From: Methyloprofundus sp.
Lineage (GTDB): Bacteria > Pseudomonadota > Gammaproteobacteria > Methylococcales > Methylomonadaceae
NCBI GenBank assembly: GCA_013138555.1
Contig: WTCN01000297.1
Span: 1-5,624 of the forward strand
DNA length: 5,624 nucleotides
Direction of reading: 5' to 3'
Shown here in pieces: positions 1-5,624 of the stretch. The translations under genes and the position numbers were made by a program. Positions within the stretch are counted from its first letter, which is position 1, and each line of letters starts with the position of its first letter. Below the pieces are notes generated by a model. It ran no database searches and had not been told where the DNA came from. It saw nothing but the letters and a program-made list of their open reading frames with translations.

Positions 1-2
1 TT

Positions 3-44
3 TATAGTGCTGATGCGGGCTATTTTTTTATTAAAGGAGTGTAG
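3..44 (+). CDS. Possible C-terminal end of an upstream gene (partial)
   Basis: Frame 3 is open from the window edge and ends at a TAG at 42-44, giving a visible tail YSADAGYFFIKGV. The end lies 3 bases before the ATG at 48, and the strong ribosome binding site of the next gene (AAAGGAG, 33-39) would sit inside this tail, an arrangement typical of coupled genes in an operon. Thirteen codons are too few to name a family. A competing reading is a weak intrinsic terminator: ATAG at 4-7 can pair with CTAT at 20-23, followed by seven T (23-29). Frame 1 is also open, to about position 78, but it would overlap the next gene. Confidence 0.35.
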   Translation, partial: YSADAGYFFIKGV

Positions 45-47
45 TGT

Positions 48-1088
48 ATGTCATATAATCCACGAGAGCAAAAAATAGAGAAAGCAAATAGAATTAAGAA
101 AAATCACCAGGAAAACTGGAGAAAAAAGCTAGCAGCAGGAAGGTTGAAGGCTTTTACCTGGGCAGAGGATGGTATTCGAAAGGAAGATGTTTATACCTTT
201 CAGTATGTCGCTTCAAAGTTCAATCATTATATTTTAGTTCGGTATACTAACCCAGCTAGTCTTAAGCATATGGGTAAGCCAAATATGTACCCTAAACCAA
301 TTGACTGTAAAGTTAAAACGGCGCAAAAGGATGTTTTTGTTAAGTTTAAAGAATATAAATTTCTTTCTGAAACTGCGGGCTTGGTTGTGGATCCTACTAT
401 TGTTGGACCTGATGCATTTAAGGATACTAAAAAATACGAGAGTGCATTGGAGTGCTGGAATGACTTTTTAAAAGATAAAACACAAGCTGAGATAAAGGCT
501 AAAATTTTTCGCCGTAAACGCTCAATAGGTTGTTACGCTGTAGATATGGATATTAATAGTAAGCATTTTGGTTGTTTGATGATTTCCCCTAGTAGTGCGA
601 TAGAACGGGTGATGGTAGACCAAGTTTGGGATGAAAAAGATCAGGTAGCTATTAAAAATGTCAGTGATGGGGTAACGGAAAGCTTGCCTAAATTTTATGA
701 GCTTGCAAATAGCTCTCTTGAATCTTCTCAAGCGTGGAAATTTAATAGCCTGAAAGCAGAGATGAGCTGTATGCATGGTGACTATGACTTGTATGCTTTG
801 CTGGATGCTGCTGATATTAATGCGCGGACTGTGACAGAATTTATTAATGGGACGAAAAATTATTGCAGTAAACATTTTCAAAAAATTCAAAATGCACTAA
901 ATAGGGAGTTTGGCTGTCCTATGATTCAACATGGCGGTGAGTTTCGTAGAGAACATAAAACAGACAAAATTTATGTTTTTTATCCTACTGAGGATTATAG
1001 GTTCAATGCTTATGTCATTGATGAGTCTGCTATGGATATAAAGGAAATATTTTCACTTGTATTTGGCGTTTCTGATGAGTTTGGTTGA
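48..1088 (+). CDS. Divergent CyaA/ExoY-type adenylate (nucleotidyl) cyclase toxin, candidate T6SS effector
   Basis: 346 residues, close to ExoY (about 380) and the CyaA catalytic domain (about 360). Family blocks appear in order. VRYTNPAS (R65) matches the phosphate-contacting Arg block. Next comes a K-x4-K-x-K block (K83/K88/K90, or alternatively K94/K99/K101), then AGLVVDP (110-116). HGDYDLYALLD (243-253) supplies the metal-binding D245 and D247. ALNR (283-286) leads into QHGGE (294-298) with catalytic-type H295, and then DKIYVFYP. Known relatives make cAMP or other cyclic nucleotides inside eukaryotic cells after activation by calmodulin or actin. Odd points: the conserved Asn six residues after the His is Arg (R301), and the stretch from D247 to H295 is much shorter than in CyaA. 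The first 35 residues are strongly basic and resemble no cyclase block; no signal peptide or membrane segment is seen. The start is supported by AAAGGAG at 33-39, 8 bases upstream. The gene looks more AT-rich than its neighbours. Family call is fairly confident; activity and T6SS delivery are inferred. Confidence 0.72.
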   Translation: MSYNPREQKIEKANRIKKNHQENWRKKLAAGRLKAFTWAEDGIRKEDVYTFQYVASKFNHYILVRYTNPASLKHMGKPNMYPKPIDCKVKTAQKDVFVKFKEYKFLSETAGLVVDPTIVGPDAFKDTKKYESALECWNDFLKDKTQAEIKAKIFRRKRSIGCYAVDMDINSKHFGCLMISPSSAIERVMVDQVWDEKDQVAIKNVSDGVTESLPKFYELANSSLESSQAWKFNSLKAEMSCMHGDYDLYALLDAADINARTVTEFINGTKNYCSKHFQKIQNALNREFGCPMIQHGGEFRREHKTDKIYVFYPTEDYRFNAYVIDESAMDIKEIFSLVFGVSDEFG

Positions 1089-1389
1089 CCCTGTATCAAT
1101 AAACTAAGCAGTAATGCTTGTGTTTGTATGCCTACTAAAATAGATTCATAAGTCATTGCCTATGGTGTGTAAAATGGAAAAAATGTATCTATTTTAAATT
1201 CTAGGGTAAAATGAAATCATATAAAAAATAACCAATTAATAATCAAGTACTTAAAAAATGGCGGGTTGTGATTTTCTCTACTTTTTAACGTAGGATACGA
1301 AAAAAAACTTTATTGCGTGGGAAAAATTTTCCTGAGCATTTTTATCGTTAAAATCACATTGTTTTTATTAAATAAAAAAGAAGACAACT
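1089..1389. other. AT-rich intergenic region, probable vgrG leader/promoter region
   Basis: These 301 bases contain no credible gene: every ATG-started frame I followed closes within about 12 codons. There is no clear hairpin with a T-tract after the cyclase gene, so its termination point is not visible. No convincing sigma-70 pair or sigma-54 (GG...GC) element was found; the best weak candidate is TTGTGA (1266-1271) with TAGGAT (1291-1296), but the 19-base spacer and mismatches make it doubtful. The gap separates the cyclase from the vgrG cassette, so the cassette probably has its own promoter here. Confidence 0.6.
1320..1332. promoter_or_regulatory. Short palindrome upstream of vgrG
   Basis: GGAAAAATTTTCC is a perfect inverted repeat of two 6-base arms around one central A, lying 57 bases before the vgrG start. 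Its position in the leader would suit an operator, but A/T-rich palindromes of this size arise easily by chance in such a sequence, and no regulator gene is in view. Confidence 0.2.
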
Positions 1390-3363
1390 ATGAGCGGACA
1401 AAACCAGACTGTTTTAGTAACAAGCCCATTAGGTAAGGATGCCCTAGCTTTTCACCGTTTAATAGGCACTGAAGAAATGGGGCGCTTGTTTGAATTTGAG
1501 GTTGAGTTATTTAGAAAATACGCCGATGGTCCCGTTGATGCGACTAAGCTGTTGGGGAAAGGAATGACAGTTGAAGTGGAAATGTTTACCGGAAAGCCTC
1601 GTTATATTAATGGTGTTGTGAGTCAATTTAAACATACTGGTGGAGTGGTTAATCGATATATCACTTATCGTGCCGTGTTACGTCCCTGGTTATGGCTGTT
1701 GACTTTATCGACTGATTGCAAAATATTTCAAGAGAAGTCAGTTGTTGATATTATTCAAGCTGTCTTTGCTGATTATTCACTTGCCTATGTTAAGTATGAG
1801 CTATTCGGTAGCTATGAAACTTTAGATTATTGTGTGCAATACCGGGAAAGTGACTTTAATTTTATTAGCCGCCTTATGGAGAAGCATGGTATTTATTATT
1901 ATTTTATCCATGAAAAGAATAATCATCAATTAATCGTTACCGATACTAATAATAAGCATCAAACCGTCAGTGGCTACCAGAAGATCCCCTATTTTCCACC
2001 TGAAAATACTGAACGCCGAAAAAAAGATCATATTTTTGACTGGGTTTGTGAACACAAAGTATGTAGTGGTATATTTGAGCTAAATGATTTTGATTTTGAA
2101 ACGCCGAGTTCAGATCTCACAGCTAAATCCCTTAATACAGGAAAGCATTTACAAGATGATTTAGATGTTTATGATTATCCGGGTGAATATGTGCTGACAT
2201 CTGAAGGAACAAAACTGACAGATGTTCGAGTGGATGAATCACAGACGGCTTATGCAGTCATACAAGGCAGCGGTAGTGCAATGGGGTTACAGGCAGGGCT
2301 GGAGTTTGAGCTGAAAGATTTTTATATTGCCGATCAAAATACCAAGCACTATATTGTTGCAGCTTCCTATATTATAGAAGGAGGCGAGTTAGTGAGTGGG
2401 GTGGCAGGTGCTGAGCATTTATTTCAATGTAATTTTACGGCGATTAATTCTAAACAACAGTTTAGACCTGCAAGAAAAACTTTAGTCCCAGTTATTGCGG
2501 GTACGCAAACTGCAATTGTTGTAGGAAAAAGTGGTGAAGAAATCTGGACTGATAAATATGGGCGTGTCAAAGTACAGTTTCATTGGGACCGAGTCGGTGA
2601 AGACAATGAAAGCAGTACTTGCTGGGTTAGAGTGTCTCACCCTATGGCGGGTAAAAACTGGGGCTGGGTTTCTTTACCGAGAATGGGGCAGGAAGTGGTC
2701 GTCAGTTTTATGGAAGGAAACCCCGATAGACCGCTGATAACAGGTCGTGTTTATAATGCTGAACAGATGCCTCCTTATGCGTTACCTGCGAATCAAACTC
2801 AAAGTGGCATTAAAACGCGTAGCTCTAAAAGTGGCACGGCAGATAACTTTAATGAAGTCCGCTTTGAAGATAAAAAGGGGGAAGAAGAGCTGTATGTCCA
2901 TGCGGAGAAAGATTATAACCGTGTCGTTGAAAATAACGAGACCTTAAAAGTTGGTTTTGAGAAAAAAGATGCGGGTGATCAGACGGTTGATATTTATAAC
3001 AACCGCACGATGACTGTAGATCAGGGAAATGATACTTTGACGGTAAAAACAGGGAACCGTGAGAATAATATAGATACTGGTAATAATACTTTAAATGTTA
3101 AAACAGGTAATGATACGACTAATGTGAAAATGGGTAACCACTCCATCAGTATGGATATGGGTAAAAGTACGATTAAGGCAATGCAGTCAATTACCTTGAA
3201 GGTGGGAGGGAATAGTATCAAAATAGATCAGACTGGAATCACAATTAAAGGCATTATGGTAAAAATTGAAGGACAGGCGACTGCTGAAGTGAAAAGCCCG
3301 ATGACGACAGTGAAAGGAGATGGTATGTTGATCTTAAAAGGTGGAATCACCATGATTAATTAA
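1390..3363 (+). CDS. vgrG: Type VI secretion spike protein VgrG (canonical, no effector extension)
   Basis: 657 residues forming the trimeric spike that sits on the Hcp tube and pierces target membranes. Residues 1 to about 350 form the gp27-like base (for example CVQYRESDFNFISRLMEKHG, with a typical Y-x-E-S-D-x-x-F-x-x-R motif). Residues about 380-460 form the gp5-like OB fold, seen in DKYGRVKVQFHWDR, CWVRVSHPMAGKNWGW and GNPDRPLITGRVYN. From about 480 to the end is the needle-like beta-helix, with FEDKKGEEELYVHAEKD and then 9-residue repeats at 537-599. The protein ends at KGGITMIN, so there is no C-terminal toxin domain and cargo must be a separate protein. A moderate purine-rich ribosome binding site (AGAAG) lies just before the ATG. 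The gene starts a three-gene block; the next gene follows after 39 bases. Full length, no frameshift seen. Confidence 0.96.
   Translation: MSGQNQTVLVTSPLGKDALAFHRLIGTEEMGRLFEFEVELFRKYADGPVDATKLLGKGMTVEVEMFTGKPRYINGVVSQFKHTGGVVNRYITYRAVLRPWLWLLTLSTDCKIFQEKSVVDIIQAVFADYSLAYVKYELFGSYETLDYCVQYRESDFNFISRLMEKHGIYYYFIHEKNNHQLIVTDTNNKHQTVSGYQKIPYFPPENTERRKKDHIFDWVCEHKVCSGIFELNDFDFETPSSDLTAKSLNTGKHLQDDLDVYDYPGEYVLTSEGTKLTDVRVDESQTAYAVIQGSGSAMGLQAGLEFELKDFYIADQNTKHYIVAASYIIEGGELVSGVAGAEHLFQCNFTAINSKQQFRPARKTLVPVIAGTQTAIVVGKSGEEIWTDKYGRVKVQFHWDRVGEDNESSTCWVRVSHPMAGKNWGWVSLPRMGQEVVVSFMEGNPDRPLITGRVYNAEQMPPYALPANQTQSGIKTRSSKSGTADNFNEVRFEDKKGEEELYVHAEKDYNRVVENNETLKVGFEKKDAGDQTVDIYNNRTMTVDQGNDTLTVKTGNRENNIDTGNNTLNVKTGNDTTNVKMGNHSISMDMGKSTIKAMQSITLKVGGNSIKIDQTGITIKGIMVKIEGQATAEVKSPMTTVKGDGMLILKGGITMIN
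2998..3186 (+). repeat. 27-base (9-residue) tandem repeat in the VgrG beta-helix
   Basis: Residues 537-599 of VgrG form seven units of exactly nine residues, starting NN, GN, GN, GN, GN, GN, GK at 537, 546, 555, 564, 573, 582 and 591. Examples are GNDTLTVKT, GNNTLNVKT and GNDTTNVKM. The units are diverged in DNA, so this is a structural protein repeat and not a recent expansion. The strict period is what a beta-helical needle needs, each unit adding a strand or turn. A spurious open frame on the opposite strand overlaps this repeat and is not a gene. Confidence 0.8.
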
Positions 3364-3402
3364 CCCGTCGTTTCATTTTTGGATTAAATCAAAGAGAGAA
3401 AA

Positions 3403-3990
3403 ATGACTGAGTGGAATTTTATTAAGATTACACAGCCTAAAGCTGTACTTATAGCTGCTACGCTTGATTTAACGGATGAAGCTAAAGCCTTGTTAACAGA
3501 AGATGTTACGCCTGCACAGTATACTCAGCAGGTCATTGATAATAAGCTGTACACTGATGCGATCATGTTTTTAGCGACCGGCCTGGCAAAAAGGGAAGCG
3601 ACGTGGTGGGCTTGTTTATGTGCAAGAAGTACTTTAACTGATACCTCCCCTGTGAGTGATCTTAAAGCGATAGAGCTGGCTGAAGCCTGGGTTTATAAAC
3701 CGACTCAAGAAAACTGTCGTGTCACCTTAAGTGCAGCTGAGGCTACTGAGTTTAAGACACCGGCAGGTTGGTCTGCTATGGCTGCCTTTTGGAGTGGCGA
3801 CAATATATCGCCTAATAAAGAGGCAGTGGTTCCACCACCAAATGATTTGACGGGGAAAGCTGTCAATGGTGCAGTTATGTTAGCTGCCGTTCAAGGGGAG
3901 CCTGTAAAGGTCGATGAGTATCATCAATTGTTTCTAAAGCAAGGTGTGGATATTGCTTGTGGCGGTGATGGTCGTTTAGAAAATAAATAG
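3403..3990 (+). CDS. DUF6931-like T6SS-associated protein, possible spike accessory/adaptor
   Basis: 195 residues, soluble, with no signal peptide or membrane segment. Its pattern (an Ala/Leu-rich helical N-terminal half, then REATWWACLCARS at 64-76, and AGWSAMAAFWSGDN at 121-134) fits what I recall of the DUF6931 proteins commonly found with VgrG and PAAR. No enzymatic motif is visible. A Pro-rich linker (VVPPPND, 142-148) divides the helical part from a short C-terminal part ending in a Gly-rich tail. It lies 39 bases after vgrG and 14 bases before the PAAR gene, so it is almost certainly co-transcribed with both. That sandwich position suggests a role in spike assembly or cargo loading, but this is inference; the family function is not established to my knowledge. 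A purine-rich AGAGAGA ribosome binding site precedes the ATG. Confidence 0.75.
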   Translation: MTEWNFIKITQPKAVLIAATLDLTDEAKALLTEDVTPAQYTQQVIDNKLYTDAIMFLATGLAKREATWWACLCARSTLTDTSPVSDLKAIELAEAWVYKPTQENCRVTLSAAEATEFKTPAGWSAMAAFWSGDNISPNKEAVVPPPNDLTGKAVNGAVMLAAVQGEPVKVDEYHQLFLKQGVDIACGGDGRLENK

Positions 3991-4004
3991 ATAGGTGATA
4001 TAAA

Positions 4005-4307
4005 ATGGGCTTTCCAGCAGCAAGAATAACTGATATGCATGTTTGTCCGATGGTTACTCCAGGGACTCCGCCGATTCCTCATGTGGGTGGGCCGATATTG
4101 CCCCCTGGTGGAGTAACAGTACTTATAGGTGCTTTGCCAGCAGCACGAGCAACTGATATGGCAGTTTGTGTAGGGCCACCGGATGTGATTGCCAAAGGGT
4201 CAGCAACGGTTTTAATCGCTGGATTGCCTGCGGCAAGGATGCTGGATACCTGCGCTCATGGAGGAAGTATAGTGGCTGGCTTTCCTACAGTTTTAATTGG
4301 TGGCTAA
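4005..4307 (+). CDS. PAAR-domain T6SS spike tip protein (stand-alone)
   Basis: 100 residues, made entirely of a PAAR domain. It caps the VgrG trimer as a sharp, zinc-stabilised cone and helps carry effectors. The name-giving motif occurs three times: FPAARITD (3-10), LPAARATD (44-51) and LPAARMLD (74-81). It alternates with strand repeats VTVLIGA (37-43), ATVLIAG (67-73) and PTVLIGG (94-100). H12, H26, C83 and H85 (in DTCAHGG) are the likely zinc ligands. There is no N-terminal membrane region and no C-terminal toxin, so this is the minimal form and any effector must bind separately. The ribosome binding site AGGTGA (3993-3998) supports the ATG. It is the last gene of the cassette, followed by a terminator hairpin. 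Confidence 0.95.
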   Translation: MGFPAARITDMHVCPMVTPGTPPIPHVGGPILPPGGVTVLIGALPAARATDMAVCVGPPDVIAKGSATVLIAGLPAARMLDTCAHGGSIVAGFPTVLIGG

Positions 4308-4382
4308 GAAGGTATAAATTTAATTTCCGGCTATTGATTTAAGACGGGACATTTTAGGTTTCGTAAACTCATAAGCTGTACC

Positions 4383-4417
4383 AAAGATACCATCCCTTCA
4401 AGGGATGTTATCTTTTT
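4383..4417 (+). terminator. Intrinsic terminator after the PAAR gene
   Basis: AAAGATA (4383-4389) pairs with TATCTTT (4409-4415), and CATCCCT (4391-4397) pairs with AGGGATG (4401-4407) around a TCA loop. One C/T mismatch separates the two stem parts. The stem runs into a T-tract (4413-4417). It lies between convergent transcription units. On the minus strand the same hairpin is followed by only about three T, so termination there would be weaker, though it may still serve the PLA2-like gene. Confidence 0.75.
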
Positions 4418-4450
4418 GATTGTATTGTTGTTCCGCCTTAAGTTTGTAGC

Positions 4451-5014
4451 CTAATTTCCTGATTGTAGGGGCAATCCCTTGTGCTTGCCCTTTTTATTCC
4501 CTCTTGATGTAAGTAGTAATTCTTGCAGCTTTTTTTCAAGCATTAACTTTATTGGATGTTCAAAATCACAAAAGCCTTGTGGTGTGGTAACAAAATAATG
4601 CTGTAGCTTGGTTTGGGCCTGTTGTTGTTCATACAGATTCAATGATTGAAACCCCCGCCCATAAGGCCAGCCATAGCCCCAGCGATACCAGGTAGGAAAC
4701 ACCGGAGAGCCGCCGAAAGTTACGCCATAATACATTGTGTTAGCGAGCAGAAGATTCGCTGTTTTGTTGAAAACACAGGCTCTTAAAGCCTGGTCAGCCT
4801 GTTTTTTTTGTTTGCGATTGCCGCCCTGCCAATAAGCGATATCATGGGTAATACAGCAATCACACCATAGGTTTTCTTGGCTAAAACTACCATCTGGAAA
4901 CTGTGAGCAACCATCACTGCTAAAGTCATTAAGCGCTTCTGCCATCACACAGTGTGTTGCTAGGATAAGTAGCATAGTGGTGCTTAATGAAAGCAGTGTC
5001 TGGTGTGAGAGCAT
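4451..5014 (-). CDS. Secreted phospholipase A2-like protein
   Basis: 187 residues. The N-terminus is a Sec signal peptide (hydrophobic TTMLLILATHCVMA, probable cleavage after A25 in VMA-EA). It is not a lipoprotein, since the residue before Cys22 is His. The mature part has DGCSQFPDG (34-42) and WCDCCITHDIAYWQGG (50-65), the Cys-Cys-x-x-His-Asp signature of the PLA2 fold, with H57-D58 as the catalytic-type pair. C36, C51, C53, C54 and C80 are available for disulfides. RWGYGWPYGRGF (111-122) is a block I recall from uncharacterised bacterial homologues. The classical calcium loop Y-x-C-G-x-G-G is not evident, so lipase activity is unproven. The C-terminal tail (about 160-182) is Lys-rich. It starts 3 bases after the stop of the upstream membrane-protein gene, with GGA (5023-5025) as a plausible ribosome binding site, so the two are probably one operon. 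No link to the T6SS cassette is shown; a Sec signal argues against T6SS delivery. Confidence 0.8.
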   Translation of the reverse strand: MLSHQTLLSLSTTMLLILATHCVMAEALNDFSSDGCSQFPDGSFSQENLWCDCCITHDIAYWQGGNRKQKKQADQALRACVFNKTANLLLANTMYYGVTFGGSPVFPTWYRWGYGWPYGRGFQSLNLYEQQQAQTKLQHYFVTTPQGFCDFEHPIKLMLEKKLQELLLTSRGNKKGKHKGLPLQSGN

Positions 5015-5017
5015 GCT

Positions 5018-5623
5018 TTAATTCCAGCTTTTTAATTCTTTAAAATAGTAACGTGATTTAGCCATAATTTGTTTTTCTCTGTTTTCTATATAAGAAGCTA
5101 ATAAAATGACTAACAAGCCTAATACTATTGAGCTAATCCACGGAGCACTTGAATAGAAATTGATCGCATATTCCCAGTAAAATAAAAATCCGCCTGTAAC
5201 ACAGATATTACCACTGATAAACGGTATTTTTTCACGATATTTGATACCTGCCACGGTTAATAATATTCCGGCCGCAATGGCAAACACGGGAGCCATTGCC
5301 TGTTGATCTATCATTGCTGAATAGCTTAAGCCTATAGTGATCACTGCGCTGATAAAGCGGTAAAGGCGTGCGTGATAGTCAACTTTGGCAGATAACGCGA
5401 ATAAGATAATAGCGATAGGTAATAATGCACTTAAGCCATTATCCCCTGTTACTTCAAATGCTGCTAATATAATCACCCAGCTAGCGATAGCGGCAAAAGT
5501 TCCTACTAACTGAGCAATATAAATGATAAAGGCTGATTTTGTATAGCGTTTAATATCATAAATACAATAGATAACCAATATAGCAGAAACAACGATTGCT
5601 AATAAGAAAGAGGCCGGATGTAA
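5018..5623 (-). CDS. Polytopic inner-membrane protein, family unknown (N-terminus beyond window)
   Basis: The frame stays open to the right edge of the window, giving 201 visible residues. The TTG at 5578 is internal to the frame and only a possible start. Extending to the edge adds LHPASFLLAIVVSAI, which continues into VIYCIYDI as a further membrane segment, so the true start is most likely outside. About seven hydrophobic segments are visible (roughly residues 3-24, 30-56, 63-80, 88-105, 109-126, 133-156 and 162-179), joined by short loops. A charged tail (ENREKQIMAKSRYYFKELKSWN minus its last residues) probably lies in the cytoplasm. I do not recognise the family and see no catalytic or transport signature. 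It precedes the PLA2-like gene by 3 bases, suggesting co-expression. Confidence 0.75.
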   Translation of the reverse strand, partial: LHPASFLLAIVVSAILVIYCIYDIKRYTKSAFIIYIAQLVGTFAAIASWVIILAAFEVTGDNGLSALLPIAIILFALSAKVDYHARLYRFISAVITIGLSYSAMIDQQAMAPVFAIAAGILLTVAGIKYREKIPFISGNICVTGGFLFYWEYAINFYSSAPWISSIVLGLLVILLASYIENREKQIMAKSRYYFKELKSWN

Positions 5624-5624
5624 T

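Noticed and set aside
522..890. 122-codon open frame on the minus strand inside the cyclase gene
   Set aside because: It lies wholly antisense to a gene with recognisable family motifs, has no recognisable domain, and its composition looks like a reverse-strand shadow.
1261..1300. Sigma-54 promoter before vgrG
   Set aside because: No GG-N10-GC pattern with the usual flanking bases was found in the leader.
2531..2947. Two short plus-strand open frames inside vgrG (2531-2737 and 2747-2947)
   Set aside because: Both are out-of-frame readings of the conserved OB-fold and beta-helix parts of VgrG and have no recognisable features of their own.
2998..3186. CRISPR-like or simple tandem DNA repeat
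   Set aside because: The 27-base period is in frame within VgrG, the units are diverged in DNA, and there are no spacers.
3021..3221. 66-codon minus-strand open frame over the VgrG repeats
   Set aside because: Its periodic hydrophobic sequence is simply the complement of the 27-base repeat units.
4451..5014. PLA2-like protein as a T6SS effector with the membrane protein as immunity
   Set aside because: The protein has a clear Sec signal peptide, the genes are on the opposite strand, and a terminator separates them from the spike cassette.
5018..5578. Start of the membrane protein at the TTG at 5578
   Set aside because: The frame remains open for 15 more codons to the window edge and those codons extend a membrane segment, so the gene is better treated as partial.

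Overview
The window looks like an accessory region of a moderately AT-rich, Gram-negative, probably gammaproteobacterial chromosome. The guess rests on a type VI secretion (T6SS) spike module and a Sec-exported phospholipase A2-like protein of a kind I associate with Gammaproteobacteria. No rRNA, tRNA, transposase or other marker fixes the genus.

Layout. (1) At the far left, a frame ending at 44 may be the last codons of an upstream gene. (2) At 48-1088 (+) is a 346-residue protein that I read as a divergent class II adenylate (nucleotidyl) cyclase toxin of the CyaA / edema factor / ExoY type. The supports are a VRYTNP block, K-x4-K-x-K blocks, GDYDLYAL, ALNR and QHGGE, all in family order. 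(3) A 301-base AT-rich gap (1089-1389) holds no gene and probably carries the promoter of the next block. (4) At 1390-4307 (+) is a compact three-gene T6SS spike cassette: vgrG, a DUF6931-like protein, and a stand-alone PAAR tip protein. (5) An intrinsic terminator hairpin at 4383-4417 closes the cassette. (6) On the minus strand, converging on that terminator, a polytopic membrane protein (running off the right edge) and a secreted PLA2-like protein lie 3 bases apart, in one probable operon.

How they may work together. VgrG and PAAR form the puncturing tip of the T6SS. Neither carries an extra effector domain, so the cargo must be a separate protein. The cyclase-like protein next door is the best candidate cargo in view. 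Known cyclases of this family are activated by eukaryotic cofactors, so a T6SS-linked member would suggest an anti-eukaryotic weapon, and no immunity gene is obvious beside it. This link is inferred from proximity. The cyclase also departs from the family: an Arg where the nucleotide-contacting Asn is expected, a short catalytic linker, and two competing lysine triads. It could therefore be altered in substrate or activity.

The two minus-strand genes are a separate unit with no shown connection to the T6SS.
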